NCBI GenBank assembly: GCA_902775895.1
Contig: CACYNO010000007.1
Span: 1 to 64,000 of the forward strand
From: an uncultured Lachnospiraceae bacterium
GTDB lineage: Bacteria > Bacillota > Clostridia > Lachnospirales > Lachnospiraceae
DNA length: 64,000 nt
Direction: 5' to 3'
Both the position numbers and the translations under genes were made by a program. The notes beneath the pieces are model-generated. The model was not told the origin of the DNA. It saw only the letters and a program-made list of their open reading frames with translations, and did not search any database. How positions within the stretch are numbered: position 1 is the first letter of the stretch; each line of letters begins with the position of its first letter. Positions 7,673 through 16,728 of the stretch are shown here, in pieces.

Positions 7673-9146
7673 TTCCTCCTATAGTAACCGGCTCCTCTTG
7701 TGATGCCGTTTGTATTGTTCTTTTGGGTGTCAGTGCTATCACCTGTGTTTTCAGGCTCAGTGTCCTTTGATGCGGCAAGTATGTTGCTAACACTCTTGTA
7801 GCTTGGACTTTGGGTGTATGACAGGGCTGTTTTGCAGGCTTCTTCAAGCTTTGCCGGCGAATACTTATCCGCCATCTTCAAAAGCCCCATACATGCTATA
7901 TATGACTGTTGTTCCACCCGTTTTGATCGGAGGATTGAATCTATGACTTTGGCTGTGTTTTCACCTATCCCTTCTGCCCATTTGCGGAAGCGGTCGCCGT
8001 TCCACTCCAGATAATGCTGGTGTTCCTTCGGCATATGCTCCGTAACGGTGCTGTATTGACCTTTTCGGTCGTATAAACGCCGGTGAGAGGTGATACGGTT
8101 CTGATTATAGAAAACCTCGATGATGCTGCCTGTTATCCGTACATCGACCTTCTTGCCGATGTATTCGTGTGGAGTTGAGTATAGCATTCCGTCCACGGAT
8201 ATGTGATAATTGAACTGAACGGTGGCTTGTTTCCATTCCGCCAGTTCATATCGGGTAGCGGGTAACGGTGTCAGCAGTGACAGTTCTTCGTCGTGGAAGA
8301 GTTCGTATCGGCTACCCTCTTCTTTTGAAATGGCCGATGATTGAACTCATCCAACTTCTTTCGGATCTCGGCATTAAGCTCCGCGATCGTAAAGAACTGC
8401 TCATTGCGCAGGGCGGCAACAATCCATGTAGATATATTGCCCACGTTGCCCTCGGCATTCGGTTTGTCCTTCGGCTTTCTCACACGAGCTGGGATTATGG
8501 CTGTTCCATAGTGCTCTGCAAGCTCGTGATAGATGGCATTGATACGCTGATCTTTCCAGCCTTTATTGTGGATGACCGCTGTCTTACAGTTGTCTGGCAC
8601 GAGGATCTTTGTAACGCCACCGAAGTATTCATACATATGGACATGGGCATCGATCCATGACTGCTGCTTTTCATCAGCGAACGCCTCGACATAAGCATAC
8701 TGGCTGTATGTCATGACTCCTACGAAGATATACGCTTCCTCAATCTCGCCGGTATACGGATCGACAAGCTTGGCGGTATCGCCAGCCCAGTCCACTTCCA
8801 CCTGCTCACCGGGCTTCCGTTTGATGTGCATGGTGGCACGGCGTTTGTTTTCGTCCTGCTGAATGTAATAGCAGAACTGAGAATACATCAGAGGATCTTC
8901 GCCAGCCTGGCGGCAGTCTTCCATGTATTCAGTCCACAGGAGCTTCTTTGAAACGCCATTCTTCAGAAGTTCCTTGCGGATGTAGTCATAATCCGGCATC
9001 CGCTTTGTGGAGCAATTTGGTGCTGACGTGGAGAGTAGTTTCTCTAAATCAGCATCTGTTGCGTCATCGGGTAACGGCCAGAAAATACCTTTTTCTTCGG
9101 CACGTTTTAATACCTTTAAGAGTGTACGGCGCGAAAATATAGATGC
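7669..9146 (-). pseudogene. istA: IS21 transposase IstA, frameshifted and 5' truncated
   Basis: Two reading frames together encode an IstA transposase. The upstream frame (9146 down to about 8320) carries the end of the HTH region (RRTLLKVLKRAEEKG) and the DDE catalytic core (EVDWAGDTAKL, LVPDNCKTAV, NAEGNVG). The downstream frame (about 8320 to 7669) carries the C-terminal domain, from GSRYELFHDEELS to GAGYYRRK. A missing G near 8320, in the run aagaagaggg on the minus strand, accounts for the break. The N-terminal 25 or so codons and the start are absent at the 9148 junction. IS21 transposases are not known to need frameshifting, so I call it dead. Confidence 0.85.
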
Positions 9147-9150
9147 CTAA

Positions 9151-9657
9151 ACGGTAGAAAGTTATATACGGTACTTTAAGGATGCATTTTTGCTCAGTGA
9201 AGCTAAAAGGTATGATGTTAAAGGCAAAAAAGAGATAGGAGCACTCAGAAAATATTATTTTTGTGATACCGGACTCAGGAATGCCAGACTGAATTTTGCT
9301 TTTCCCGATGAAGGACAGATGATGGAAAACATAGTATATAACGAGCTTTGTTATAACGGTTATTCTGTAAATGTAGGGACATTGGACAGTATCGAAAAAA
9401 ATAAAGACGGAAGATCAGTCAGGAAAACGAATAAGATAGATTTTTACGCAGTAAAAGGAATAAAGCAGTACTATATCCAGGTAACGGCAGATATGTCAGA
9501 TGCCGCAACGAAAAAAAGGGAAATCCGCCCGTTTTTTATGGTAAAAGATCAGATAAGAAAGATAATTGTCTTAAACAAGCCTGTGAAAGAAAGTCTTGAT
9601 GAAAATGAATTTATTGTCATAGGTTTTGCGGATTTTCTGCTTCGTTTTATAAAGTGA
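9151..9657 (+). pseudogene. C-terminal half of a DUF4143 AAA ATPase
   Basis: From 9151 the frame reads TVESYIRYFKDAFLLSEAKR, then YDVKGKKEIGALRKYYFCDTG and a PD-(D/E)XK-like end (NKIDFYAVKG, YYIQVTADMSD). This is the C-terminal part of the large ATP_13/DUF4143 family of AAA proteins common in anaerobes. The ATPase domain with Walker motifs is absent, and an in-frame stop at 9148-9150 marks the junction with the IS21 remnant. There is no start codon or ribosome binding site in a sensible place, so it is probably not expressed. Confidence 0.8.
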
Positions 9658-9723
9658 AAATGATACAATTTACATGTTGTTACAGTATATCCGGCAGGGA
9701 GACCAGAAGGATACGCACTTTTA

Positions 9724-9752
9724 TTGACACAACCCGCATTTTACTATATCAT
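9724..9752 (+). promoter_or_regulatory. Promoter of the ireB-ruvX-rnj operon
   Basis: A perfect TTGACA (9724-9729) and TATCAT (9747-9752), spaced 17 bp, lie 30 bp before the ireB start. It marks the border between the accessory region and core genome. Confidence 0.8.
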
Positions 9753-9782
9753 AGGTGTATTGAATGAAAGTGAGACGTGAAA

Positions 9783-10040
9783 ATGGCGGATGATAACACT
9801 CATCTTTTTAATAAGCAGGTAGAGAACCCTGTTTCAGTAGAGGAGATACTGGAGCAGGTTTATCTTGCGTTGAAAGAAAAAGGATACGATCCTGTTAATC
9901 AGATGGTGGGTTATATTATGTCCGGAGATCCCACATACATTACAAGCCACAACAATGCGAGAAGTCTGATTATGAAAGTAGAACGTGACGAGCTTGTTGA
10001 GGAAGTGATCAGATACTTTATCAGGAGTAAGAAGCTTTAA
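9783..10040 (+). CDS. IreB family regulatory phosphoprotein
   Basis: This is an 85-aa protein of the DUF965/IreB family, a small substrate of the PASTA-domain Ser/Thr kinase that tunes cell-wall stress responses and cephalosporin tolerance in Enterococcus. The family signature is clear: LFNKQ near the start, then [25 protein letters not shown] split over residues 34-58, HNNARSLI and RDELVEEV. I start at ATG 9783. GTG at 9777 is in frame two codons upstream, and no strong ribosome binding site decides between them. ruvX follows after one base, the usual order in Firmicutes (ireB-ruvX-DUF1292). Confidence 0.9.
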   Translation: MADDNTHLFNKQVENPVSVEEILEQVYLALKEKGYDPVNQMVGYIMSGDPTYITSHNNARSLIMKVERDELVEEVIRYFIRSKKL

Positions 10041-10041
10041 T

Positions 10042-10476
10042 ATGCGCCTGCTCGGACTTGATTACGGGGAGAAGTATGTAGGGGTGGCTGTCAGTGATCC
10101 TTCGGGGGTTCTGGCGTCACCCTTGGAGTCTGTTTACAGAAAAGAAGAAAATAAATTTAGGAAAACCTATGCCCGTATAGAAGAGATAGTACGTGAATAC
10201 GGCGTTGAGAAGATAATAGTCGGTCTGCCTAAGAACATGAATAATACGGAAGGTGACAGTGCTGCGCGCTGCAGGGAGTTTGCGGCAAATGTTGAGCGCA
10301 GGACGGGATTGCCTGTCGTATTGTGGGATGAGCGTCTCTCAAGCATTTCAGCCAATCGTGTTCTTATGGAGACGGGAGTGCGTCGCGAAAACAGAAAAGA
10401 ATTTATAGACAAGATAGCGGCGGGGATTATTTTACAGAACTATTTGGATTTTGAAGCTAACGGATCGGAGCAGTGA
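10042..10476 (+). CDS. ruvX: RuvX/YqgF, pre-16S rRNA nuclease or Holliday junction resolvase
   Basis: This is a 144-aa RNase H-fold nuclease of the YqgF/RuvX family, which processes the 5' end of 16S rRNA and has been proposed to resolve Holliday junctions. It has LGLDYGEKYVGVAVSD (residues 4-19, first acidic residue), VGLPKNMNNTEG in the middle and DERLSS (about 101-106). The length is normal. The ribosome binding site AGGAG lies in the end of ireB. The next gene starts 49 bp downstream of its stop. Confidence 0.92.
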   Translation: MRLLGLDYGEKYVGVAVSDPSGVLASPLESVYRKEENKFRKTYARIEEIVREYGVEKIIVGLPKNMNNTEGDSAARCREFAANVERRTGLPVVLWDERLSSISANRVLMETGVRRENRKEFIDKIAAGIILQNYLDFEANGSEQ

Positions 10477-10525
10477 CAGGTTCCGGTTGGATTTTTTTGT
10501 GATTAAAAGTTTTTGGAGGAATAAT

Positions 10526-10789
10526 ATGGACAGTATTATTTTTGATACGGAAGACGGACAGCAGATCGAGTTTGTAGTACTTGATGAGACTAAGTTTAAT
10601 GAAGAGACTTATATCCTTGTGACTGAAGATGCGGAGGCTGAGGAAGTTGAGGTTATGATCCTTAAGTCGGTGGGAAGCGACGAGGATACGGAGTCTTTTG
10701 AATCAGTGGAAGATGAGGAAGAATTAAAGGCAGTCAGTGATATTTTTGCGCAGCAGCTTGCGGAAGATGACATAGAATTGGAAATTTAA
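10526..10789 (+). CDS. DUF1292 family acidic protein
   Basis: This is an 87-aa, very acidic protein of the DUF1292 (YrzB-like) family: IIFDTEDGQQIEFVVLDETK, ILVTEDAEAEEVEVMILK, and an Asp/Glu-rich tail. The function of the family is unknown. The ATG at 10526 is preceded by TGGAGGA at 6 bp. A longer frame from 10451 would overlap ruvX and lacks a binding site. Its place after ireB and ruvX is conserved in Firmicutes. Confidence 0.88.
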   Translation: MDSIIFDTEDGQQIEFVVLDETKFNEETYILVTEDAEAEEVEVMILKSVGSDEDTESFESVEDEEELKAVSDIFAQQLAEDDIELEI

Positions 10790-10802
10790 GAGAAGGTGAA
10801 AA

Positions 10803-12728
10803 ATGTCAGAAGAACAAAATCAGAATCGTGATAATAATAAAAATAAAAGATTTTTCAGAAATAACAACCAGAGATTTAAGAACGGAAACGGGAACGGAAA
10901 ACAGCATTTTCAGGCAAGAAAGCGCAGTTTTAATGATAACAGACAGCAGACGAAGAACGTAGACGAGAACCAGGAAAAGGGTTATCCCGAATTTTCATAC
11001 GAGAGCCTGGGCGTGGCAAACGAAAATGACGGCTCCCAGATCCTTCGCGGAAGCGGACATCATTCCCATACGGGAGAGAAAGGTCTTCGAATAATACCTC
11101 TCGGCGGTCTTGAGCAGATAGGTATGAACATCGCAGCCATAGAATACGGCGACAGTATTATCGTGGTGGACTGCGGTCTTGCCTTCCCGGAAGAGGATAT
11201 GCTTGGTATCGACCTTGTTATCCCTGATATAACATACTTGAAAGAGAACAGGGACAGGGTAAAAGGCTTTGTGATCACCCACGGTCACGAGGACCATATC
11301 GGTGCGGTGCCTTATGTCTTAAAAGAGATAAACAAGCCCATATATGCCACAAGGCTTACGGTAGGTCTTATTGAGTCAAAGCTTGCGGAACACAATCTTC
11401 TTCGTGATGTAAAGAGGACGGTTGTGGAATACGGACAGGTGATAACCCTGGGCGACTTTACGGTTGAGTTTATCAGGACCAACCACAGTATATCCGACTC
11501 TGCGGCGCTTGCTATCACATCTCCTGCGGGAACTATAGTCCATACGGGAGACTTTAAAGTGGACTACACGCCTGTTTACGGTGATCCGATCGACCTTCAG
11601 CGTCTGGGAGAACTTGGAAGACAGGGAGTCCTTGCACTTATGTGCGACTCTACCAATGCATTAAGCCCCGGCTTTACCATGTCTGAAAAGACCGTAGGTG
11701 AGACTTTTGATAATATTTTTAACGATAATAAAAACAGACGTCTCATAGTGGCGACCTTTGCATCTAACGTGGACCGTGTGCAGCAGATAATAAACACCGC
11801 CGTAAAATACGGACGTAAAGTCTGTGTCGAAGGCCGTAGCATGGTGAATATCATAAAGGTTGCGGGAGAGCTTGATTACCTTAAGATCCCCGACGGCGTT
11901 ATCATAGAGACGGATGCCATGAAGAAGTATACCCCTGAGCAGATAGTCCTTATCACTACGGGAAGCCAGGGTGAGTCCATGGCGGCCCTTTCCAGGATGG
12001 CGTCAAACCTTCACCGTAAGGTGCAGATCCAGGCGGGAGACTGCGTGGTATTTTCTTCAAGCCCCATCCCCGGAAACGAGAAGTCCGTTGCCAGGGTTAT
12101 AAATGAACTGGGAAGAAAAGGTGCAAAGGTCATCTTCCAGGATACCCATGTATCGGGACACGCCTGTGCAGAGGAGATCAAGCTTATCTACTCCCTTGTA
12201 AAGCCTAAGTTCTGTTATCCGGTACATGGTGAGTTCAGACACCTTATGGCCCAGAGAGATATCTGCTATTCACTAGGTTACGACCAGCAGCATGTGATCA
12301 TGTCACGCTCAGGTGATGTGGTGTCTCTTACTGAAGATAAGTTCGAAATTGTCGGACATGTCCAGACGGGAGCTATCCTTGTGGACGGTCTGGGTGTAGG
12401 TGACGTAGGAAATATCGTCCTTCGTGACAGACAGAACCTTGCCGAGAACGGTATCGTCATCATCGTCCTTACCCTTGAGAGATACAGCTGCAACGTGATC
12501 GCCGGACCTGACATCGTGACCAGAGGTTTTGTCTATGTAAGAGAGGCTGAAAACCTCCTTACAGAGGCAAAGGAGATAGTGGTTGAGGCGGTTGAGAGAT
12601 GTGCCGAAAAGAAAGTCACTGACTGGAGTACCATCAAGAATACATTAAAGGATGACTTAAGTGATTATCTCTGGAAGAAGATGAAGCGTACACCGGTCAT
12701 CCTGCCTATCATTATGGAAGCTCAGTAA
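10803..12728 (+). CDS. rnj: Ribonuclease J
   Basis: This is a 641-aa metallo-beta-lactamase/beta-CASP ribonuclease involved in mRNA decay and rRNA maturation, with both endo- and 5'-exonuclease activity in the family. The metal site THGHEDHIGA lies at about residues 158-167, CDSTNA and TGSQGE follow, and beta-CASP motif HVSGHA lies at about 445. The C-terminal domain is present. Residues 1-80 are an unusual low-complexity extension rich in Asn, Arg and Gln (NQNRDNNKNKRFFRNNNQR), probably disordered and RNA-binding. The stop overlaps the next ATG by one base. Confidence 0.93.
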   Translation: MSEEQNQNRDNNKNKRFFRNNNQRFKNGNGNGKQHFQARKRSFNDNRQQTKNVDENQEKGYPEFSYESLGVANENDGSQILRGSGHHSHTGEKGLRIIPLGGLEQIGMNIAAIEYGDSIIVVDCGLAFPEEDMLGIDLVIPDITYLKENRDRVKGFVITHGHEDHIGAVPYVLKEINKPIYATRLTVGLIESKLAEHNLLRDVKRTVVEYGQVITLGDFTVEFIRTNHSISDSAALAITSPAGTIVHTGDFKVDYTPVYGDPIDLQRLGELGRQGVLALMCDSTNALSPGFTMSEKTVGETFDNIFNDNKNRRLIVATFASNVDRVQQIINTAVKYGRKVCVEGRSMVNIIKVAGELDYLKIPDGVIIETDAMKKYTPEQIVLITTGSQGESMAALSRMASNLHRKVQIQAGDCVVFSSSPIPGNEKSVARVINELGRKGAKVIFQDTHVSGHACAEEIKLIYSLVKPKFCYPVHGEFRHLMAQRDICYSLGYDQQHVIMSRSGDVVSLTEDKFEIVGHVQTGAILVDGLGVGDVGNIVLRDRQNLAENGIVIIVLTLERYSCNVIAGPDIVTRGFVYVREAENLLTEAKEIVVEAVERCAEKKVTDWSTIKNTLKDDLSDYLWKKMKRTPVILPIIMEAQ

Positions 12729-13384
12729 TGGATAATGATTTTCCCATAGTAAATGAACGGGTTACCGCCTATATCAATTCCCTTGCTCCGGATAACAGCC
12801 GTGAGATGGAAAAAATAAGGGAAAAGGCGGAGGCGGAATACGTTCCCATAATAAAAAGAGAGACGGAAAGCCTGCTGAAGACACTGATTACTCTGAAAAG
12901 TCCGAGGAACATTTTAGAGATAGGTGCTGCGGTGGGCTATTCCGCTCTTATCATGAGCGGATGCATGGGAGCGGATTCAAGTATAACCACCATTGAATCC
13001 TTCGGCAAACGAGTCAAAGAGGCAAATGAGAACTTTTCCGCACTGGGTATGCAGGACCGGATACGCCTTATCGAGGGAGATGCCCTGCAGGTGCTGGATA
13101 CCTTAGATGATAGCTTCGATATGGTGTTTATTGACGCAGCCAAGGGACAGTACGGGGAGTTTTTCAATAAAGCCATAAAGCTCTGCCTGCCGGGAGCAGT
13201 GATCCTTACCGATAACGTGCTTCAGGAAGGCACTATTGTCGAATCCAGATACCTGATAGAGCAAAGGGACAGGACGGTCCATTCCCGGATGCGGGACTTT
13301 TTGTACGATATAACCCACAGGGACGACGTGAGCACGAGCATCATTCCCATAGGAGACGGAGTGGCTCTGTCGGTTGTAAGATGA
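12728..13384 (+). CDS. SAM-dependent O-methyltransferase, TrmR-like (tRNA mo5U34)
   Basis: This is a 218-aa class I methyltransferase of the catechol O-methyltransferase-like family: LEIGAAVGYSALIM (SAM loop, about residues 59-72), TTIESF, VFIDAAKGQY (about 133-142, metal Asp) and LTDNVLQEG. The Bacillus relative YrrM/TrmR methylates 5-hydroxyuridine at tRNA position 34. The next gene is a U32 protein, the same pairing as yrrM-yrrN/O, which supports that role. It is coupled to RNase J by TAATG. Confidence 0.8.
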   Translation: MDNDFPIVNERVTAYINSLAPDNSREMEKIREKAEAEYVPIIKRETESLLKTLITLKSPRNILEIGAAVGYSALIMSGCMGADSSITTIESFGKRVKEANENFSALGMQDRIRLIEGDALQVLDTLDDSFDMVFIDAAKGQYGEFFNKAIKLCLPGAVILTDNVLQEGTIVESRYLIEQRDRTVHSRMRDFLYDITHRDDVSTSIIPIGDGVALSVVR

Positions 13385-13400
13385 GATTACGGAGATTATC

Positions 13401-14645
13401 ATGACCAGTAAAAAAAAGCCGGAGCTTCTTGCACCTGCAGGGAGTCCTGATGTTTTAAAAACAGCCGTTATGTACGGAGCGGACGCGGTATATATCGGGG
13501 GCGAAGCCTTCGGACTGCGTGCTGCAGCTGATAATTTTTCAAATGAAGAGATGAAAGAGGCGGTATCTTTTGCACATGATCATGGGGCAAAGCTTTATGT
13601 TACCGCCAATATCCTTGCGCACAATTACGACTTAAAAGGGATAGAAGACTATTTTAAAGAATTAAGAGATATTCGTCCGGATGCAGTGCTTATCGCCGAT
13701 CCGGGCGTTTTTGAGATGGCACGGGAGATAATGACGGAGATACCCATTCATATCAGCACCCAGGCAAATAATGTGAACTACCGTACGTTTCTATTCTGGA
13801 GGAAGATGGGTGCGGAGCGGGTAGTTACCGGGCGGGAACTCTCTTTAAAAGAGATAAAAGAGATCAGGGATCATATTCCTGATGACATGGAGATAGAAAG
13901 CTTTGTTCACGGAGCCATGTGCATGTCATATTCCGGAAGATGCCTTATGAGCAACTATATGACGGGACGAGACGCCAATAAAGGTGCCTGTACCCATCCC
14001 TGCCGTTGGACTTATTCTTTGGTGGAGGAAAAGAGACCGGGAGAGTATATGCCGGTCTTTGAAAACGAGCGGGGGACCTTTATCTTTAATTCCAAAGATC
14101 TCTGTATGATTGATCATCTCCCTGAGATGATAGACGCAGGGATAGACAGTCTGAAGATAGAAGGGCGCATGAAGACGGCCCTTTACGTAGCTACGGTAGT
14201 CAGGGCATACCGTATGGCCATAGACGATTATTTTGAAGATCCGGAAAAGTACAAAGAAAGAATCCCGTTCTATATGCGTGAGGTATTATCAGCGTCAAGA
14301 CGAAAATACTGCACCGGGTTCTTCTTCGGGAAAGCAGGCGACGAGTCCATGTTTTATGAGGCGGAACGCACCGCCCCCGAAACCTATCTGGGAACGGTGG
14401 AGTCCGTGGAAGAAAAAGAGGGCAGGATATTTGCAGTCCTGGAACAAAAAAACAAATTCTGCGTAGGGGATACACTGGAAGCCATAAGCCCGGATGGAAG
14501 CAACACAGAAGTAAAGGTCATTTCCATGCAGGATGACAAAGGAAATGAGATGGAAAGCTGCCCCCATCCAAAGCAGATGATCTTCGTGGAGTTTGATAAA
14601 AGACTGAAAGAATTCGATATATTGCGGAGAGAAGGCGGCCGTTGA
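13401..14645 (+). CDS. U32 family protein, TrhP-like tRNA hydroxylation
   Basis: This is a 414-aa member of peptidase family U32, now known to include tRNA and rRNA hydroxylation proteins (TrhP, RlhA) rather than proteases. It opens KPELLAPAGSPDVLKTAV and carries FVHGAMCMSYSGRCLMSNY and GACTHPCRW (about residues 169-200), whose cysteines should bind an Fe-S cluster. SLKIEGRMK follows. Together with the TrmR-like gene 17 bp upstream, it would form ho5U34 and then mo5U34 in tRNA anticodons. GGAG lies 7 bp before the ATG. The operon ends here: a new promoter follows. Confidence 0.85.
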   Translation: MTSKKKPELLAPAGSPDVLKTAVMYGADAVYIGGEAFGLRAAADNFSNEEMKEAVSFAHDHGAKLYVTANILAHNYDLKGIEDYFKELRDIRPDAVLIADPGVFEMAREIMTEIPIHISTQANNVNYRTFLFWRKMGAERVVTGRELSLKEIKEIRDHIPDDMEIESFVHGAMCMSYSGRCLMSNYMTGRDANKGACTHPCRWTYSLVEEKRPGEYMPVFENERGTFIFNSKDLCMIDHLPEMIDAGIDSLKIEGRMKTALYVATVVRAYRMAIDDYFEDPEKYKERIPFYMREVLSASRRKYCTGFFFGKAGDESMFYEAERTAPETYLGTVESVEEKEGRIFAVLEQKNKFCVGDTLEAISPDGSNTEVKVISMQDDKGNEMESCPHPKQMIFVEFDKRLKEFDILRREGGR

Positions 14646-14675
14646 TGATGACAAAAATACTGCCTCTGTCATCAG

Positions 14676-14704
14676 GTTGACAATATTTATTTGCAGTGAT
14701 AGAA
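14676..14704 (+). promoter_or_regulatory. Promoter of the trp operon
   Basis: TTGACA (14676-14681) and TAGAAT (14699-14704) with a 17-bp spacer lie immediately upstream of the T-box leader, so transcription should start near 14711. Confidence 0.88.
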
Positions 14705-14714
14705 TCCCTTTTAA

Positions 14715-14997
14715 TTAAATATTACCCAAACCGTTGAAGCGGAGATAACGGCAGGAGATGCACGTACAGAGAGCCCGGTAGGTGAGAGCGGGTCGGTTCG
14801 CAGCCTGTCAAATGGACCGCTGAGGGCATGGTCAAAGACTGTGAAGTCGAGTATTCCATGACGTTATGTGTGCGTTAATCACAGAGGATATGTTGGTATC
14901 CTTACTAAGTGCGCGAATTGTTCGTGAATCAGGGTGGCACCGCGGGAAGCATCCCGTCCCTTGACAAAGTTGTTTTGTCGGGACGGGGTGCTTTTTT
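14715..14997 (+). ncRNA. Tryptophan T-box riboswitch with terminator
   Basis: The leader shows the T-box layout. A long stem I carries an AGAGAG distal element (about 14768-14773) and a specifier region with UGG at 14813-14815, the tryptophan codon, followed by the usual purine. The conserved T-box AGGGTGGCACCGCGG lies at 14931-14945. The terminator stem (14949-14992, GCATCCCGTCCC paired with GGGACGGGGTGC) ends in a U-run at 14992-14997. Uncharged tRNA-Trp should pair with both the specifier and the T-box, stabilise the antiterminator and turn on trpEGDCFBA. Confidence 0.93.
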
Positions 14998-15028
14998 CAG
15001 TTTTCTCATTTCGTAATGTGCAGTATAT

Positions 15029-15158
15029 CGGGATGAGAAAGAGCAGGGACAAGGTCCGAGCGAATCCCGTTTTGCGTAGAGGAAAACAACGTATCGAAAA
15101 AAACAACATAGCAAAGAAGGGGGAGCGGAGGACCTGTGTCCCTGCGACCCTCATCCCG
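15029..15158 (+). repeat. Second long hairpin between the T-box terminator and trpE
   Basis: Three successive complementary blocks nest: CGGGATGAG (15029-15037) with CTCATCCCG (15150-15158), GCAGGGACA (15043-15051) with TGTCCCTGC (15137-15145), and AGGTCC (15052-15057) with GGACCT (15130-15135). They enclose a loop of about 70 nt. There is no U-run after it, so it is not a simple terminator. It may be a small repeat element or a structure that affects RNA stability or trpE translation. Confidence 0.65.
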
Positions 15159-15187
15159 AAAAAACAGATCACAGAAAGGAGAAACCC

Positions 15188-16726
15188 ATGAACACACCCC
15201 TGAAAAACTTATATGCAACAGAACCACACCCAACCCTGAAAGATACCCTGACGATCTTCGGTACGGGTAAATACCGCCGCGTCCCCGTCTGCATGGAGAT
15301 CATGTCCGACGCCTTCACCCCGGTGGAGGTTTTAAAGATCATTAAAGCTGCAGGTAAGCAGGCCTTCCTGCTGGAAAGCGCCGCGGACAATCACCGCTGG
15401 GGAAGGTTTTCCTTTCTGGGATATGAGCCGGAAATGGAGATAACATGCACAGATCATGTCATGACCGTCTCAAAGGTCCTTGAAGGAAAAAGAACGGACA
15501 CAAAGGAAATACAAGTAGATCATCCCGGAGAAGAGATAAGAAAGATCTTAAAGGAATACAGAAGCCCTGCCATAGAAGGACAGCCCCCTCTTACAGGAGG
15601 TCTGGTGGGCTACTTTGCTTATGACTACATAAAGTACGCCGAACCGGGTCTGAACTTAAACAGCAGCGATGGGGAAGGATTCCGGGATTTGGACCTTATG
15701 CTCTTTAATTCCCTTATAGCATTTGATAATGACAGACAAAAGATCATCCTGATAACGGGAGTAAAGGTTCCGGAGGGAGAAGTTTCGGAATTCAGCCTGA
15801 CACCGGTCTACGAAAGAGCCACAGCTACTTTAAAGGAAATGGCAATGCTGCTTGCAGAGGGGAAAAAGCATGAGTTTACTCCCATGACTCTTAAAGAAGA
15901 TTTAAGACCTGTTTTTTCAAAAGACGAATATTGCCTAATGGTTGAAAAAGCAAAGCACTACATAAAAGAAGGTGATATTTTCCAGGTGGTATTATCCAAT
16001 CCTCTGACTGCAAAAGCAGAAGGAAGTCTGTTTGATACATACAGACTGCTGAGGACCCGGAATCCTTCGCCTTATATGTTTTATTTTTCAAGTGACGATG
16101 TGGAGATCGCGGGAGCATCTCCCGAGACCCTTGTAAAACTGGAAAACGGGGTGGTAAATACATTTCCCCTTGCAGGCACCAGACCAAGAGGAAAAACTGA
16201 TGAGGAAGACAAAGCCCTTGAAAAAGAACTCTTATCTGATGAAAAAGAGATCGCGGAACACAACATGCTTGTTGATCTGGGAAGAAACGATATAGGAAAG
16301 ATAAGCGAGCCGGGCAGTGTAAGGGTTGAAAAATATATGGCGGTGGAGAGGTTCTCCCGGGTCATGCATATAGGTTCAACCGTTTCCGGAAAGATAAGTC
16401 CGGACAAGGATGCTGTGGATGCCGTAGATGCCATACTGCCTGCAGGTACCCTGTCAGGCGCGCCTAAGATAAGGGCCTGCGAGATAATACAGGAGCTGGA
16501 GCAAAAAAAGAGAGGCATATACGGCGGGGCAGTTGGTTACTTTGACTTTACGGGAAACCTTGATACCTGCATAGGCATAAGACTGGTCTATAAAAAAGAC
16601 GGGAAGGTATGCATAAGGAGCGGCGCAGGCATAGTATATGACAGCGTTCCCGAAAAGGAATACGAGGAATGTGTAAACAAGGCAAAAGCAGTGGTAAATG
16701 CTTTGAAGATGAGCGGGGAGAGATAA
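15188..16726 (+). CDS. trpE: Anthranilate synthase component I
   Basis: This 512-aa chorismate-using subunit makes anthranilate with ammonia supplied by TrpG. Family blocks are visible: LLESAADNHRWGRFSFLG with the feedback-inhibition Ser region (about residues 57-75), GGLVGYFAYDYIKY, GDIFQVVLSNP, PLAGTRPRGKT, LVDLGRNDIGK, HIGSTVSGK, PAGTLSGAPKIRA and CIRSGAGIV. The length is normal. AAAGGAG lies 8 bp before the ATG. It is the first gene of a seven-gene operon controlled by the T-box. Confidence 0.96.
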   Translation: MNTPLKNLYATEPHPTLKDTLTIFGTGKYRRVPVCMEIMSDAFTPVEVLKIIKAAGKQAFLLESAADNHRWGRFSFLGYEPEMEITCTDHVMTVSKVLEGKRTDTKEIQVDHPGEEIRKILKEYRSPAIEGQPPLTGGLVGYFAYDYIKYAEPGLNLNSSDGEGFRDLDLMLFNSLIAFDNDRQKIILITGVKVPEGEVSEFSLTPVYERATATLKEMAMLLAEGKKHEFTPMTLKEDLRPVFSKDEYCLMVEKAKHYIKEGDIFQVVLSNPLTAKAEGSLFDTYRLLRTRNPSPYMFYFSSDDVEIAGASPETLVKLENGVVNTFPLAGTRPRGKTDEEDKALEKELLSDEKEIAEHNMLVDLGRNDIGKISEPGSVRVEKYMAVERFSRVMHIGSTVSGKISPDKDAVDAVDAILPAGTLSGAPKIRACEIIQELEQKKRGIYGGAVGYFDFTGNLDTCIGIRLVYKKDGKVCIRSGAGIVYDSVPEKEYEECVNKAKAVVNALKMSGER

Positions 16727-16728
16727 AG

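Larger units (their letters stand above)
6807..9148 (-). mobile_element. Degenerate IS21-family insertion sequence
   Basis: The istA-istB gene pair with overlapping ends identifies the IS21 family. The istB-side end carries the short repeats typical of this family: GAGCCACC occurs twice (about 6833 and 6855), near GTCCGG words, between about 6807 and 6870. The istA-side end is missing: istA stops abruptly at about 9148, where the sequence continues as an ATPase gene. The two flanks are unrelated genes, each cut, so deletion or rearrangement followed insertion. With istA frameshifted as well, the element should be immobile by itself. Confidence 0.8.

Noticed and set aside
8268-8660. 130-aa plus-strand open frame
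   Set aside because: It is antisense to the istA remnant, which has recognisable transposase motifs.
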